In this document: piece by piece, positions 1 through 7,571 of the stretch
Layout of the letters: every line of letters starts with the position of its first letter
Numbering within the stretch: the stretch's first letter is position 1
DNA from: Desulfocapsa sp.
GTDB taxonomy: Bacteria > Desulfobacterota > Desulfobulbia > Desulfobulbales > Desulfocapsaceae
Direction: 5' to 3'
Assembly (NCBI GenBank): GCA_022712975.1
Contig: JAFLJO010000109.1
Span: 1 to 51,123 of the forward strand
DNA: 51,123 nt
Position numbers and translations under genes: made by a program
Notes under the pieces: model-generated
The model's database searches: none
What the model saw: the letters and a program-made list of their open reading frames with translations, nothing else
Told to the model about the DNA's origin: nothing

Positions 1-1
1 T

Positions 2-127
2 TCTGTGTTGCAGGCCGCAAAGCGAAAAGCAAGAGGCTATAAGCGCGCACACTTCAAAACAATTGCGTATCTTTTGACAGGAAAACTGGATTTTTCTAAG
101 ATAAATGAATTCGCTTTACCCACTTGA
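2..127 (+). CDS. ISL3-family transposase, C-terminal end (partial)
   Basis: The first reading frame is open from the window edge and ends in TGA at 125-127, giving about 41 residues. It contains AAKRKARGYK followed by a hydrophobic segment with AYLLTGKL and a C-terminal LPT. This is the kind of basic tail found at the C-terminus of ISL3-family transposases, which cut and paste their insertion sequence. The stop is followed within 15 bases by a plausible terminal repeat, and then by an unrelated reading frame, as expected at the right edge of an IS. The rest of the gene lies outside the window, so intactness cannot be judged. Family assignment rests on this short tail and the end sequence. Confidence 0.55.
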   Translation, partial: SVLQAAKRKARGYKRAHFKTIAYLLTGKLDFSKINEFALPT

Positions 128-142
128 ATTTCAAAAGAGCCC
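126..142 (+). repeat. Probable right terminal inverted repeat of the ISL3-type element
   Basis: Read on the minus strand from 142 the sequence begins GGGCTCTTTTGAAATTC, which fits the GG-CTCTTT-type ends of ISL3-family elements. The interrupted host gene resumes at exactly 143, which places the element boundary there. The left end is not in the window. Confidence 0.45.
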
Positions 143-600
143 TTCTTTGTTTATGATATATCCAACCCCCGTCAAGCAGAATTCATAAAATATAATAATG
201 ATATCGTTTACACAAATCTGCCAACAGCCAGCGGAGACCTGGCTCCTGAGGGAATGGTCCATTTTGTTCAGAATGAACAACACTTCCTGGCCATTGCCAA
301 CGAATTAAGCAGTACAGTTTCTCTGTACCGCTTAGGAAATGATGGTAGAGCCGAAAAAACTTCATCTCTTCAAATAGGATCTTTTGGGAGTGGTAGTGCT
401 GAAATAGTGGCCTATGACAGGAACGGGAAAAATCTTTTTGTAACCGGTGCGGATAAAAGCATTATTGTCATCGACATCGCAACACCAGCTGAGCCAAAAA
501 AATCAGGAATCATCTCAATCTACGAACATGGAGACAGTATCCAGAGTGTAGCTGTTAAAAATGGACTCGTTGCCATTGCTGTTACACGTCTTAAAAAATA
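143..600 (+). pseudogene. Internal fragment of a choice-of-anchor I (beta-propeller-like) surface protein
   Basis: Translation from 143 gives FFVYDISNPRQAEF, then APEGMVHF and a repeat unit with SAEIVAYDRNGKNLFVT, IIVIDIATPAEP and SVAVKNGLVAIAV. These are recurring motifs of choice-of-anchor I family extracellular proteins, where the last segment of one unit is followed by the start of the next. The fragment has no proper start and is cut on both sides: the ISL3-type element ends at 142 and a dispersed 100-bp repeat begins at 601. An ATG at 254 keeps an artificial frame open into the repeat, stopping at 661. I see it as a dead internal fragment of a much larger gene. The original anchor and function cannot be seen. 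Confidence 0.65.
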
Positions 601-698
601 TGATGCCCTGCGGGCAGAAGGTATTCGGTATGCGGTATGCGGTTTTCGGCAAACAACATAGGAACAACTCCCACAGAAACTTTGATTTTCCGATACAT
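601..698 (-). repeat. Dispersed ~100-bp repeat, copy A
   Basis: First copy of a repeat family found again near 9685, 14521, 15156, 16131 and 16529. On the minus strand it starts ATGTATCGGAAAATCAAAG and ends with the small palindrome TGCCCGCAGGGCA. Before the palindrome are tandem 7-mers of the type ACCGAAT or ACCGCAT. This copy forms the 3' break of the surface-protein fragment. Confidence 0.85.
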
Positions 699-735
699 AA
701 ATAAAATGCCAACTGATCTGTAATACCGGCTCTCC

Positions 736-2214
736 TTACAGACTTATTTTTTTCCGAAATTCATCGGGCCCGAGAATCAGCTTAACAGTACTGAAAGATC
801 CCATAATGGTGCCAATCAGACCCGGTGCCAGAACATTCTGTCCGGCAAGATACAAACCCTTTACCGCAGTGCGGTTAAGCAATGCTGTGCCCAGCGTCTG
901 GCTTGAGGAACGTAGCACCCCGTAGGCACTGCCGTCCGGGCTGTGTACCCAGTCACGTATGGTCAGCGGGGTATAGGCGTCCAATAGCTTTAAATCCTTG
1001 AAAGAACCAAATATTTTTTCCGCTTCATTCAGCAGTTTTTCTGCATATTTATTTTTTACTTCTCGATACTCACGGCCACGGTGCCCTGTTAAAGTATCCT
1101 TCCAGGGAATCCACAACTCATCATTACCCGAGGTGAGAATGGACAGCAGTGTTGTATTCTTTTTCTCACTTTTTCTAAACTGATAGTATCTCAGATCGTT
1201 TATATTGCCCTTTTTATCCGTTTCCACTTGAAATATATTATGTGGGATTTCAGGATGGGATTCAGCATCAATCCGGGCATGAACCGTAAAAATAGAGTGG
1301 GTGTTTTTTATTTTCGTAATCCGGTTTTTGTATGATGGTTTTACTGCTCCATCGGGTAACATCTTTAAAACAACTTGAGGATGAATAGCTGCAATCACAA
1401 TTGAGCCAGTCAAACATTCACCGGTTTTTAACTGCACACCACTGACAACCCGTGAAGTAACAAGTATTTTATCCACTTCAGCAGATGTAATAACCTTCCC
1501 ACCCAAATCCTTCAGGCGATCCACCAGAACAGCTGCCATATCAGACCCGCTCTGTTCCAAACGCCAGGATGAGGAAAGATAGGAGGCAAGAGCCATATTA
1601 TGATAATACGCAGGACAATCTGCAACTGGTACTCCAATCCAGGATGATGGAATGGCCAGTACGCTTCGCAGACGAGGGGAACAGCCAAGCTGATCCAGGA
1701 TTTCTCCGTACGATTCCGCCTGGTCAAGAAGAGAGAAGTCATTATCTGCTGCATACAAGTAATCAAGCGCATGCAACTGTTCGGAAGTTTTACGAATTGA
1801 TGCAAGGATTTGTTCTATAATCGCTTGCTCTGCCGGAAAATCCTTTTTCAGATTCTTTTCATAGGTATCAAAACCAGCAGGTAAATCAAACTGGAAGGGG
1901 TGAGTATTCGGAGAATCAAACAGATACCGATCAATGACACCACTTGTCCCCATACGTGAAACAGGGATAGCATCTGTTATACCAAGATAATCAAAGAATT
2001 TTCTAAGAACCTGCCCCTTATCGAGTGATCCCAGATAATGCACACCAGTCGCACATTCTATCCCATCACGTGTATAGCTGCGCAGCAAACCTCCCGGCTG
2101 CCTGTTTTTTTCAAGAACAGTGACATCATAACCAAGTCCGGCAAGGATTATTGCCATACTTAAACCACCCACTCCAGAGCCGACGATAATTACCTTTTCA
2201 GGGATGGCGTTCAC
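736..2214 (-). CDS. CrtI/RetSat-like FAD-dependent oxidoreductase
   Basis: The 492-residue protein starts with a Rossmann dinucleotide-binding motif, VIIVGSGVGGLSMA at residues 8-21 followed by VTVLEKN. It ends with the typical FAD-binding tail GLYLAGQNVLAPG near residue 455. Length and the early GGLLRSY segment match the phytoene desaturase/carotenoid isomerase/retinol saturase superfamily, which performs flavin-dependent desaturation, saturation or isomerisation of polyenes and lipids. The start is GTG at 2214, overlapping the radical SAM stop as GTGA, so the two genes are translationally coupled. It is the last gene of the run ACP, ketosynthase, acyltransferase, radical SAM, FAD enzyme. 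The likely substrate is the acyl or polyene product of that cluster. No carotenoid synthase is visible, so a carotenoid role is not supported. Confidence 0.8.
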   Translation of the reverse strand: MNAIPEKVIIVGSGVGGLSMAIILAGLGYDVTVLEKNRQPGGLLRSYTRDGIECATGVHYLGSLDKGQVLRKFFDYLGITDAIPVSRMGTSGVIDRYLFDSPNTHPFQFDLPAGFDTYEKNLKKDFPAEQAIIEQILASIRKTSEQLHALDYLYAADNDFSLLDQAESYGEILDQLGCSPRLRSVLAIPSSWIGVPVADCPAYYHNMALASYLSSSWRLEQSGSDMAAVLVDRLKDLGGKVITSAEVDKILVTSRVVSGVQLKTGECLTGSIVIAAIHPQVVLKMLPDGAVKPSYKNRITKIKNTHSIFTVHARIDAESHPEIPHNIFQVETDKKGNINDLRYYQFRKSEKKNTTLLSILTSGNDELWIPWKDTLTGHRGREYREVKNKYAEKLLNEAEKIFGSFKDLKLLDAYTPLTIRDWVHSPDGSAYGVLRSSSQTLGTALLNRTAVKGLYLAGQNVLAPGLIGTIMGSFSTVKLILGPDEFRKKISL

Positions 2215-3284
2215 TCCTGTTCACTCACAATTTGTTTCTGATTACGCCAGCAGGTTGGATCGGATGCCAGATAATCACCGGTGAGCTGATAGGCAGCGCC
2301 ACGACAACCATAGCATTCTGCAGCTTTATCGCAATCCCGGCATTCACCTTTAATCATCTCCCGATAGTTCTTTAGATTTTGCATGACCTCACTGTTTTTC
2401 AGAATATGACCAAGTTTGTTCTTTCGTATGTTATCTAGTGGAATGGTCACACCAACGCAGGGCATCACATCACCGATGGCAGTTACCAGGCAGGATACCT
2501 GATGTCGCATACATTTATTCCCAGCCAATGGTGGTTGCGGCTCCCAGTCCCGTCCATATTTTTCCTGATCTATTCTGGATAGTTCGGCGAACAGCTCTTT
2601 TACTTTAATGGAATCAACAGAAAGCCAGAGATTATCCAGGGCATTTTCCTGGGGAGTAATTACCTCAAAGTAGGGTTCTATTTTCTGTTCACGAACCCAT
2701 TTCCACATATCCACCAATTCATCAAAGTTGGGCTGACAAATTATGGTTGAGAGGGCAAGAAAAAGATCATCCGACGGATATCCGGCATCTTTTAAATGAC
2801 CAAAAGCTGATTGAATGATATCGTAGGCACCCTCTTTTCCGGCCAGACGATCCTGAACTTCTCTGTTGCGTGAGTTCAATTTCAGAACAAGCCTGACTTT
2901 TAGTTCTGCCAGGAGCTGTGCAAGCTCTGCATTCACTCCGGTTCCATTGGTAAACATTTCAATGTCAAAACCATGTCTATCAATAAAATTCAGCATCTCA
3001 GAAAGATGAGGATAAATACTTGGTTCGCCACCCAGAATAATAATTTTTCTGGTACCAAGCTCCTTTGCCTGTAGAATTACATCCTTGATTTCATCCTTTG
3101 AAAGTTCACCTTTACACTCTTTTTTCTCAGGCACATAACAGTATGAGCAGCGAAAATTGCAGATACGGCTAAACTCTATTTCAATGGACAGCAGCCTGTC
3201 TCCGGCCACTGATTTTTTTATTTCTTCTTCTGTAAACTCAAGATTATATAACTGCATAGAACTCGATATATCAATATCCCTCAA
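2211..3284 (-). CDS. Radical SAM/SPASM domain protein
   Basis: The 357-residue protein has the radical SAM cluster motif CNFRCSYC at residues 42-49 and a glycine-rich GGEPSIYP motif near residue 86. The C-terminus is Cys-rich (CMRHQVSC, then CRDCDKAAECYGCRG), as in SPASM domains that hold auxiliary iron-sulfur clusters. Such enzymes use S-adenosylmethionine radical chemistry on peptides, sugars or small molecules. No precursor peptide is visible nearby, so a RiPP role is unsupported. Genes on both sides are lipid-type enzymes, and the downstream FAD oxidoreductase overlaps its stop. The 5' end is uncertain: TTG at 3284 gives the full length, and ATG at 3257 (residue 10) is an alternative. Neither has a strong ribosome-binding site. 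Confidence 0.8.
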   Translation of the reverse strand: MRDIDISSSMQLYNLEFTEEEIKKSVAGDRLLSIEIEFSRICNFRCSYCYVPEKKECKGELSKDEIKDVILQAKELGTRKIIILGGEPSIYPHLSEMLNFIDRHGFDIEMFTNGTGVNAELAQLLAELKVRLVLKLNSRNREVQDRLAGKEGAYDIIQSAFGHLKDAGYPSDDLFLALSTIICQPNFDELVDMWKWVREQKIEPYFEVITPQENALDNLWLSVDSIKVKELFAELSRIDQEKYGRDWEPQPPLAGNKCMRHQVSCLVTAIGDVMPCVGVTIPLDNIRKNKLGHILKNSEVMQNLKNYREMIKGECRDCDKAAECYGCRGAAYQLTGDYLASDPTCWRNQKQIVSEQE

Positions 3285-3343
3285 AATCGTTAAATGTATT
3301 CATTCGTTCCAGACGGAATGGATTTTTTCCAGGGCTAAAGTAA

Positions 3344-4138
3344 TCAACATGCTTTCTTTTCGTAACCGCTATGACTTTCAAATATCTGGAGCACTTCTTT
3401 TTCAAGTTCTTTGGCAGAGGCTCTTTCCTTACCGGTTGCAGACCGGGTACAGCCAATAATCTTCATCCTGATACGATTATGCACTCTTGTGTTAAAGAAA
3501 AACGTTCCCGGCGTGAACAGCTTATCTGTGTTGCAAAGATGTAACACATGGATGGGACATCTGTACATGCGACCAATCTTAAAAACTCCTTTATAAAAAT
3601 CGCCAAGGTCTCCATCAGGATTCCGGGTACCTTCAGGAAAAACGAAGAGATTTCCTCCATTTTCTAAAAACTCACCCATACTTTCCACCTGTTCAATCAT
3701 CCTTTTTGCATGTACACCTTCTGTGGTTGAGGGCAGATACCCTGAGACTTTGATAAACCAGCCAAAGACAGGTACATGAAAAAATTTCGTCTTAACGATT
3801 GTTTTTTGTCTGGACCACAGAGAAATAAAAATAAGAGGATCAAGGTATGACAGGTGGTTGCAAACAATGATGGAGCCGCTAATAGTACAAATTTCAGAAT
3901 CAATCTCCCACTTATGACGAGGGGCTAACACACGAAGCAACCACAAAAAACCCTTTAAAAACAGATGGTCAATGTACTGAAATGCCCGTTCCCGATCCTT
4001 ACAAAATAAAAAGGCTGCAATATAGAAAAAAGAAAAGAAAAACAGGAAGGCAAAAATAAAATAGACCCAGCAGATTAAGGTCACCACAAAATCGCTCAAC
4101 CTGTCAACAAAACCAGCCTTTGGATTATTTCCGGCCAT
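3344..4138 (-). CDS. PlsC-type 1-acylglycerol-3-phosphate acyltransferase family protein
   Basis: The 264-residue protein has a long N-terminal hydrophobic segment (about residues 15-46), the acyltransferase motif NHLSYLD with catalytic His95 and Asp100 (HX4D), and the substrate-binding motif FPEGTR near residue 167. These define the PlsC/LPLAT family, membrane enzymes that move an acyl chain from ACP or CoA to a hydroxyl group. The start overlaps the 3' end of the ketosynthase by 14 bases. With ACP and ketosynthase immediately upstream, it probably attaches a specialised acyl chain made by the cluster, not housekeeping phospholipid, but that is inference. The 59 bases to the radical SAM gene hold nothing notable. 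Confidence 0.8.
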   Translation of the reverse strand: MAGNNPKAGFVDRLSDFVVTLICWVYFIFAFLFFFSFFYIAAFLFCKDRERAFQYIDHLFLKGFLWLLRVLAPRHKWEIDSEICTISGSIIVCNHLSYLDPLIFISLWSRQKTIVKTKFFHVPVFGWFIKVSGYLPSTTEGVHAKRMIEQVESMGEFLENGGNLFVFPEGTRNPDGDLGDFYKGVFKIGRMYRCPIHVLHLCNTDKLFTPGTFFFNTRVHNRIRMKIIGCTRSATGKERASAKELEKEVLQIFESHSGYEKKAC

Positions 4139-5363
4139 CTGTGATAATCAGGCAGTTATTAACCCCGCCAAAAGCAAAATTCTGAATGGCTGCAGTCCTG
4201 GTTCCGGCCTCAGTTACTTCACGAACATGACGGAGCATGGCACAGCGTTCATCCACGTTTTCAAGGTTAAGGGTAGGTGCCAGAAACCCCTGTTCCATCA
4301 TATATAAACTTAAAATCGTTTCAATGGCACCACAGGTTCCCATGGTGTGCCCCATATAACTTTTCAGTCCGATCACCCAGGGTTTGTTGCCATACACCTC
4401 AGCAATAGCCTGAGATTCTATAACATCACCCATCTTGGTAGCCGTTGCATGGGCGGAAATAAAATCAACATCTGCGGGTTGTATCTTTGCGTTATCAAGT
4501 GCCAGTTGCAGGGTAGTTGTAATTCCGGTAAGATTTGGCAGAATCAGATCACCACCATTATTATTACAGGCAAAACCGATCACTTCACCCAATATTGTTG
4601 CACCGCGAGCATGCGCATGCTCGTACTCTTCAAGAAGTACTGCCGCCCCGCCTTCACCCACCACCAGACCATCACGATTACGATCAAAGGGTCGCGGAGT
4701 ACGCTTAGGAGTATCATTGTAATCAACTGAACAGGCGAGTAGATTATCAAAGACAGCAATCGTTGTGGTGTCATACTCATCGGCACCTCCGGCAATCATG
4801 GCATCCTGCATACCAAATTTCACCATCTCATAAGCATACCCAATAGATTGACTAGAGGTGGTGCAGGCCGTAGACGAGGCAACCACCCTGCCGGTAATAC
4901 CAAACATTCTGGTGATATTTACGGCTGTGGTATGCACCATGGATTTTAAATAATCCACAGCGCCAATGGAAGAAAATTTTGATTTATCCTCGTTGAAAAA
5001 AGTCTTGTAGATACTACGCTGTACCGTGGGACTGCCGTGGGTGGAACCAAATGAGACTCCCAGGCGACCAGAACGTATAAAATCCTGGCTCAGACCCGAT
5101 TCTGCCAGCACATCGCCCGCCACCTTGCAGGCGTAATAGGCAACAGGCCCCATGGTTTTTGTATCTTTACGGGCAAAACCGTAATCAATGGGATAATCAA
5201 CGGTGCCAAAAACTTTGGAATGAATCCGTTCGGTAAGCAGGCCATCATCACGGAGCGGTTTTACACCGGACTTACCTGTCCTGAGACTTTCTACAATAGC
5301 ATCTTTTCCATAACCGATGGGGGTGATTGCAGAGCAGGCAGTGATAACAACTCGTCTTTCCAT
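4125..5363 (-). CDS. Beta-ketoacyl-ACP synthase (FabF-like)
   Basis: This is a complete thiolase-fold condensing enzyme of 412 residues from the ATG at 5363. The active-site Cys lies in SSTACTTSSQ (Cys167), and the two catalytic histidines lie in SAHATAT (His305) and KSYMGHTMG (His339), so the Cys-His-His triad for decarboxylative Claisen condensation is intact. A TTG six bases upstream could extend it by two residues. ATG 5363 is preferred because GGTGAT lies just upstream. The ACP gene ends 13 bases before it and the acyltransferase overlaps its end. Single FabF-like enzymes with a private ACP occur in aryl polyene, resorcinol and other specialised lipid clusters. No ketoreductase, dehydratase or thioesterase is visible here, so the product class is open. 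Confidence 0.88.
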   Translation of the reverse strand: MERRVVITACSAITPIGYGKDAIVESLRTGKSGVKPLRDDGLLTERIHSKVFGTVDYPIDYGFARKDTKTMGPVAYYACKVAGDVLAESGLSQDFIRSGRLGVSFGSTHGSPTVQRSIYKTFFNEDKSKFSSIGAVDYLKSMVHTTAVNITRMFGITGRVVASSTACTTSSQSIGYAYEMVKFGMQDAMIAGGADEYDTTTIAVFDNLLACSVDYNDTPKRTPRPFDRNRDGLVVGEGGAAVLLEEYEHAHARGATILGEVIGFACNNNGGDLILPNLTGITTTLQLALDNAKIQPADVDFISAHATATKMGDVIESQAIAEVYGNKPWVIGLKSYMGHTMGTCGAIETILSLYMMEQGFLAPTLNLENVDERCAMLRHVREVTEAGTRTAAIQNFAFGGVNNCLIITDGRK

Positions 5364-5376
5364 ACACAATCACCGA

Positions 5377-5634
5377 TTAGCTTTTATGGGCAGCCTGAAT
5401 GGTTTCAATATAATCGAGAATATCATTGATGGTACGAATACTCATGGCCTTTTCTTTTTCTTTACGTGAAATCTGAAAGCCGAGTATTTCTTCAATTTTT
5501 GCCAGAAGTTCAATAGCATCAATACTGTCAAATCCGTGGTCATCACGAAGATTATCCGTGAAACCCGGATTCTCGAATTCAAATTCATCTACTAAAATTA
5601 CTACTATCTTTTCCTGCAGTTCATCTCTTGTCAT
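5377..5634 (-). CDS. Acyl carrier protein
   Basis: From the ATG at 5634 the product is 85 residues, the normal ACP size. It is acidic and helical, with the phosphopantetheine attachment site in GFDSIDAIELL (Ser37, the DS[IL] motif). An earlier ATG at 5661 would add nine residues without improving the match. It is the first gene of the reverse-strand cluster and so likely carries the growing chain for the ketosynthase 13 bases downstream. A housekeeping acpP usually sits with fabD/fabG/fabF, so this one is probably dedicated to the local pathway. That is inference from context. Confidence 0.85.
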   Translation of the reverse strand: MTRDELQEKIVVILVDEFEFENPGFTDNLRDDHGFDSIDAIELLAKIEEILGFQISRKEKEKAMSIRTINDILDYIETIQAAHKS

Positions 5635-5983
5635 GGGGCTGAGGCCTGGAAGAATTAACATTGAAAATAAAAAAAATGAGTCCCAATACTACACAGTTTT
5701 CAAGAAAATAAACAGTGCAGAATACATCCAGACACACAACAACACAAAATCGAAATAAAGAGAAGCTGAACCAAGCCCAAGAATAATTCCCATAAACTTG
5801 AACTTTTCCCATCTCTTTGCTATTATAAAAGGAGATTCTCATTAAATGTTTGTAAGACTAACACTGGTGATGAACGGTAAGCTGGTACTCTTTTCAGTAG
5901 CCACTTGAAAGGTAAAAGTACCTTCAGCAAATTCTTTCGAAGTCTACGCTTAACTCAAAAAAACACAATTGGGATTATTCACT
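5635..5983. other. Divergent intergenic region between the ACP cluster and the methyltransferase gene
   Basis: About 350 AT-rich bases separate the reverse-strand ACP operon from the forward-strand methyltransferase/kinase pair, so promoters for both directions must lie here. No convincing -35/-10 pair, palindromic operator or terminator stands out. Apart from the doubtful 34-residue frame on the minus strand, nothing else was recognised. Confidence 0.4.
5689..5793 (-). CDS. Possible 34-residue single-span membrane peptide
   Basis: A short frame on the minus strand runs from ATG at 5793 to TAG at 5689 and encodes an almost wholly hydrophobic peptide beginning MGIILGLGSAS and ending FLKTV. 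It lies directly upstream of the ACP gene and could be the first cistron of that operon. There is no convincing ribosome-binding site and the region is AT-rich, so it may be chance. Confidence 0.15.
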   Translation of the reverse strand: MGIILGLGSASLYFDFVLLCVWMYSALFIFLKTV

Positions 5984-7510
5984 ATGAAAACTTCAGTTCC
6001 CCCCGAAGACCTGCGCACCGATCCAATAACAAACAAATCTGACATTTTTCACACAGAGTTCAAAAACAGGATTCTGCCCTTTGCTAACCCCTTTAGCTGT
6101 AACCCTAATGAGGCGATACTGTTACACGGCGATGATGCCCATTCTTTTTATTATATTGCTAAAGGAACAGTGGAGGTCTCCTACATTGCAAAAGATACAA
6201 AAATTACTGTAGCCCTCATTGGTGCAGGCTCCTTTTTTGGAGAAATCGGCTTCTTTGACCAAGGTTCCAGAACTCGCGACATTATCGCAATGGAGCAATC
6301 CGACATCCACATATTCAATCAAAAAGTAATGGATCAGCTACGACAGAATGAGCCCCTTCTTTTTGCTTCCCTCATGCTCTTTCTCACAAAGGACATCTGT
6401 ATAAAATTCAGAAAGATCCTGGAAGAACATGAACCGTTGACTGCTTTTGCGGCATCTCTCACCAACCGAAAGCGCCAGTATGAAAAGACAAAGATCCTGC
6501 CCGACTCTCTCCTACGATCAAAACCATGGCGTCAGATCAACCAGAATGTTGAATCTGTAAAATCGCAACTCTACGACCTGAGCCACACTTTGCAGGCAGT
6601 TGTTGAAGATGACATCCCAAAACAGTATCTCACACAAGGCTATAAGATACTGGATACCTTGAACAACGGCCTAAGCAGCTTCAGCGAATTAATGCCGAAC
6701 CTGGAAGATAAAGACCACATGTGGGGGTTTGTCTTCAAGGAAATATTTCCCTATCTCATGCGAAGTCGTTTTGCAGAACGAGCCTATTACAAACCAAAGG
6801 GCTATGCAGGCGATTTCCTGATGATGGAACATATCTACCAGAACACCCCAAAGGGTGATGGCAAGATCGGTAGACTAATCGACGGCTGGGGCTTGCAGCT
6901 TCAGAGTATGGAGGCAATACGAGGTCGCCGTATATTGATGAAGGATCAGCTGCACCATTTATCAAAAAAACGTCTTGAAAAAAACAAATCTTTTTCTGTT
7001 ATGAATCTTGCCTGTGGGCCATGCCGTGAATTATTTGATTTTCTCCGGGAATGCGAATATACAGAAAAAATTGACGCCCTCTGCGTTGACATTGATACTG
7101 AAGCACTGCAATATTCCAACCAGAACGTTAATAATATCCCTCATAATGCTTCTGTACGATACATGAGTGAAAACCTGGTTAAATGGGCACTAGGTAAAGT
7201 CAGCCATGACATTGGTGCCAAAGACCTGATTTATTCAGCCGGACTTTTTGATTATCTGGAACCACGTTTATTCTGCAAACTGGTGGACAAATGCCATGAG
7301 CATCTGAAACCTGGAGGTTCTCTGCTGATAGGGAACTTTGCCCCACACAAAGATATGCTTTTTATGGATCATCTGCTGCACTGGAAGCTGATTTATCGAA
7401 CCGGGGAGGAGTTAAAGGAGTTGTTTAAGGACACCAAATTTGGAGGAGATGTGACAATTCTTGAAGAACCGGAAAAAGTGAATCTTTTTGTTTTAGCGCA
7501 TAAAAACTGA
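5984..7510 (+). CDS. Cyclic-nucleotide-binding-domain/SAM methyltransferase fusion (PhcB-related)
   Basis: From ATG 5984 the protein has 508 residues; a TTG at 5969 is an alternative start. Residues about 30-140 form a cNMP-binding/CRP-like sensor fold with GTVEVSYIA and GAGSFFGEIGFFD. The C-terminal half is a class I methyltransferase with the SAM motif NLACGPCRE and the segment AYYKPKGYAGDFLMMEHIY. That segment resembles proteins annotated as 3-hydroxypalmitate methyl ester biosynthesis proteins, related to PhcB of Ralstonia. In that family the enzyme makes a diffusible fatty-acid methyl ester signal. A membrane hybrid histidine kinase follows 61 bases downstream, mirroring the phcB-phcS arrangement. 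The fusion suggests methyltransferase activity gated by a cyclic nucleotide. Substrate and ligand are inferred. Confidence 0.75.
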   Translation: MKTSVPPEDLRTDPITNKSDIFHTEFKNRILPFANPFSCNPNEAILLHGDDAHSFYYIAKGTVEVSYIAKDTKITVALIGAGSFFGEIGFFDQGSRTRDIIAMEQSDIHIFNQKVMDQLRQNEPLLFASLMLFLTKDICIKFRKILEEHEPLTAFAASLTNRKRQYEKTKILPDSLLRSKPWRQINQNVESVKSQLYDLSHTLQAVVEDDIPKQYLTQGYKILDTLNNGLSSFSELMPNLEDKDHMWGFVFKEIFPYLMRSRFAERAYYKPKGYAGDFLMMEHIYQNTPKGDGKIGRLIDGWGLQLQSMEAIRGRRILMKDQLHHLSKKRLEKNKSFSVMNLACGPCRELFDFLRECEYTEKIDALCVDIDTEALQYSNQNVNNIPHNASVRYMSENLVKWALGKVSHDIGAKDLIYSAGLFDYLEPRLFCKLVDKCHEHLKPGGSLLIGNFAPHKDMLFMDHLLHWKLIYRTGEELKELFKDTKFGGDVTILEEPEKVNLFVLAHKN

Positions 7511-7571
7511 TACAGCAGCACAATGACCCTGTTGTGTAATTCCAGCAACCCTCACAAAGGAAAAACCAATT

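Noticed and set aside
2211..5634. RiPP cluster suggested by the radical SAM/SPASM gene
   Set aside because: No short precursor peptide gene, peptidase or dedicated transporter is visible; the neighbours are acyl-lipid enzymes.
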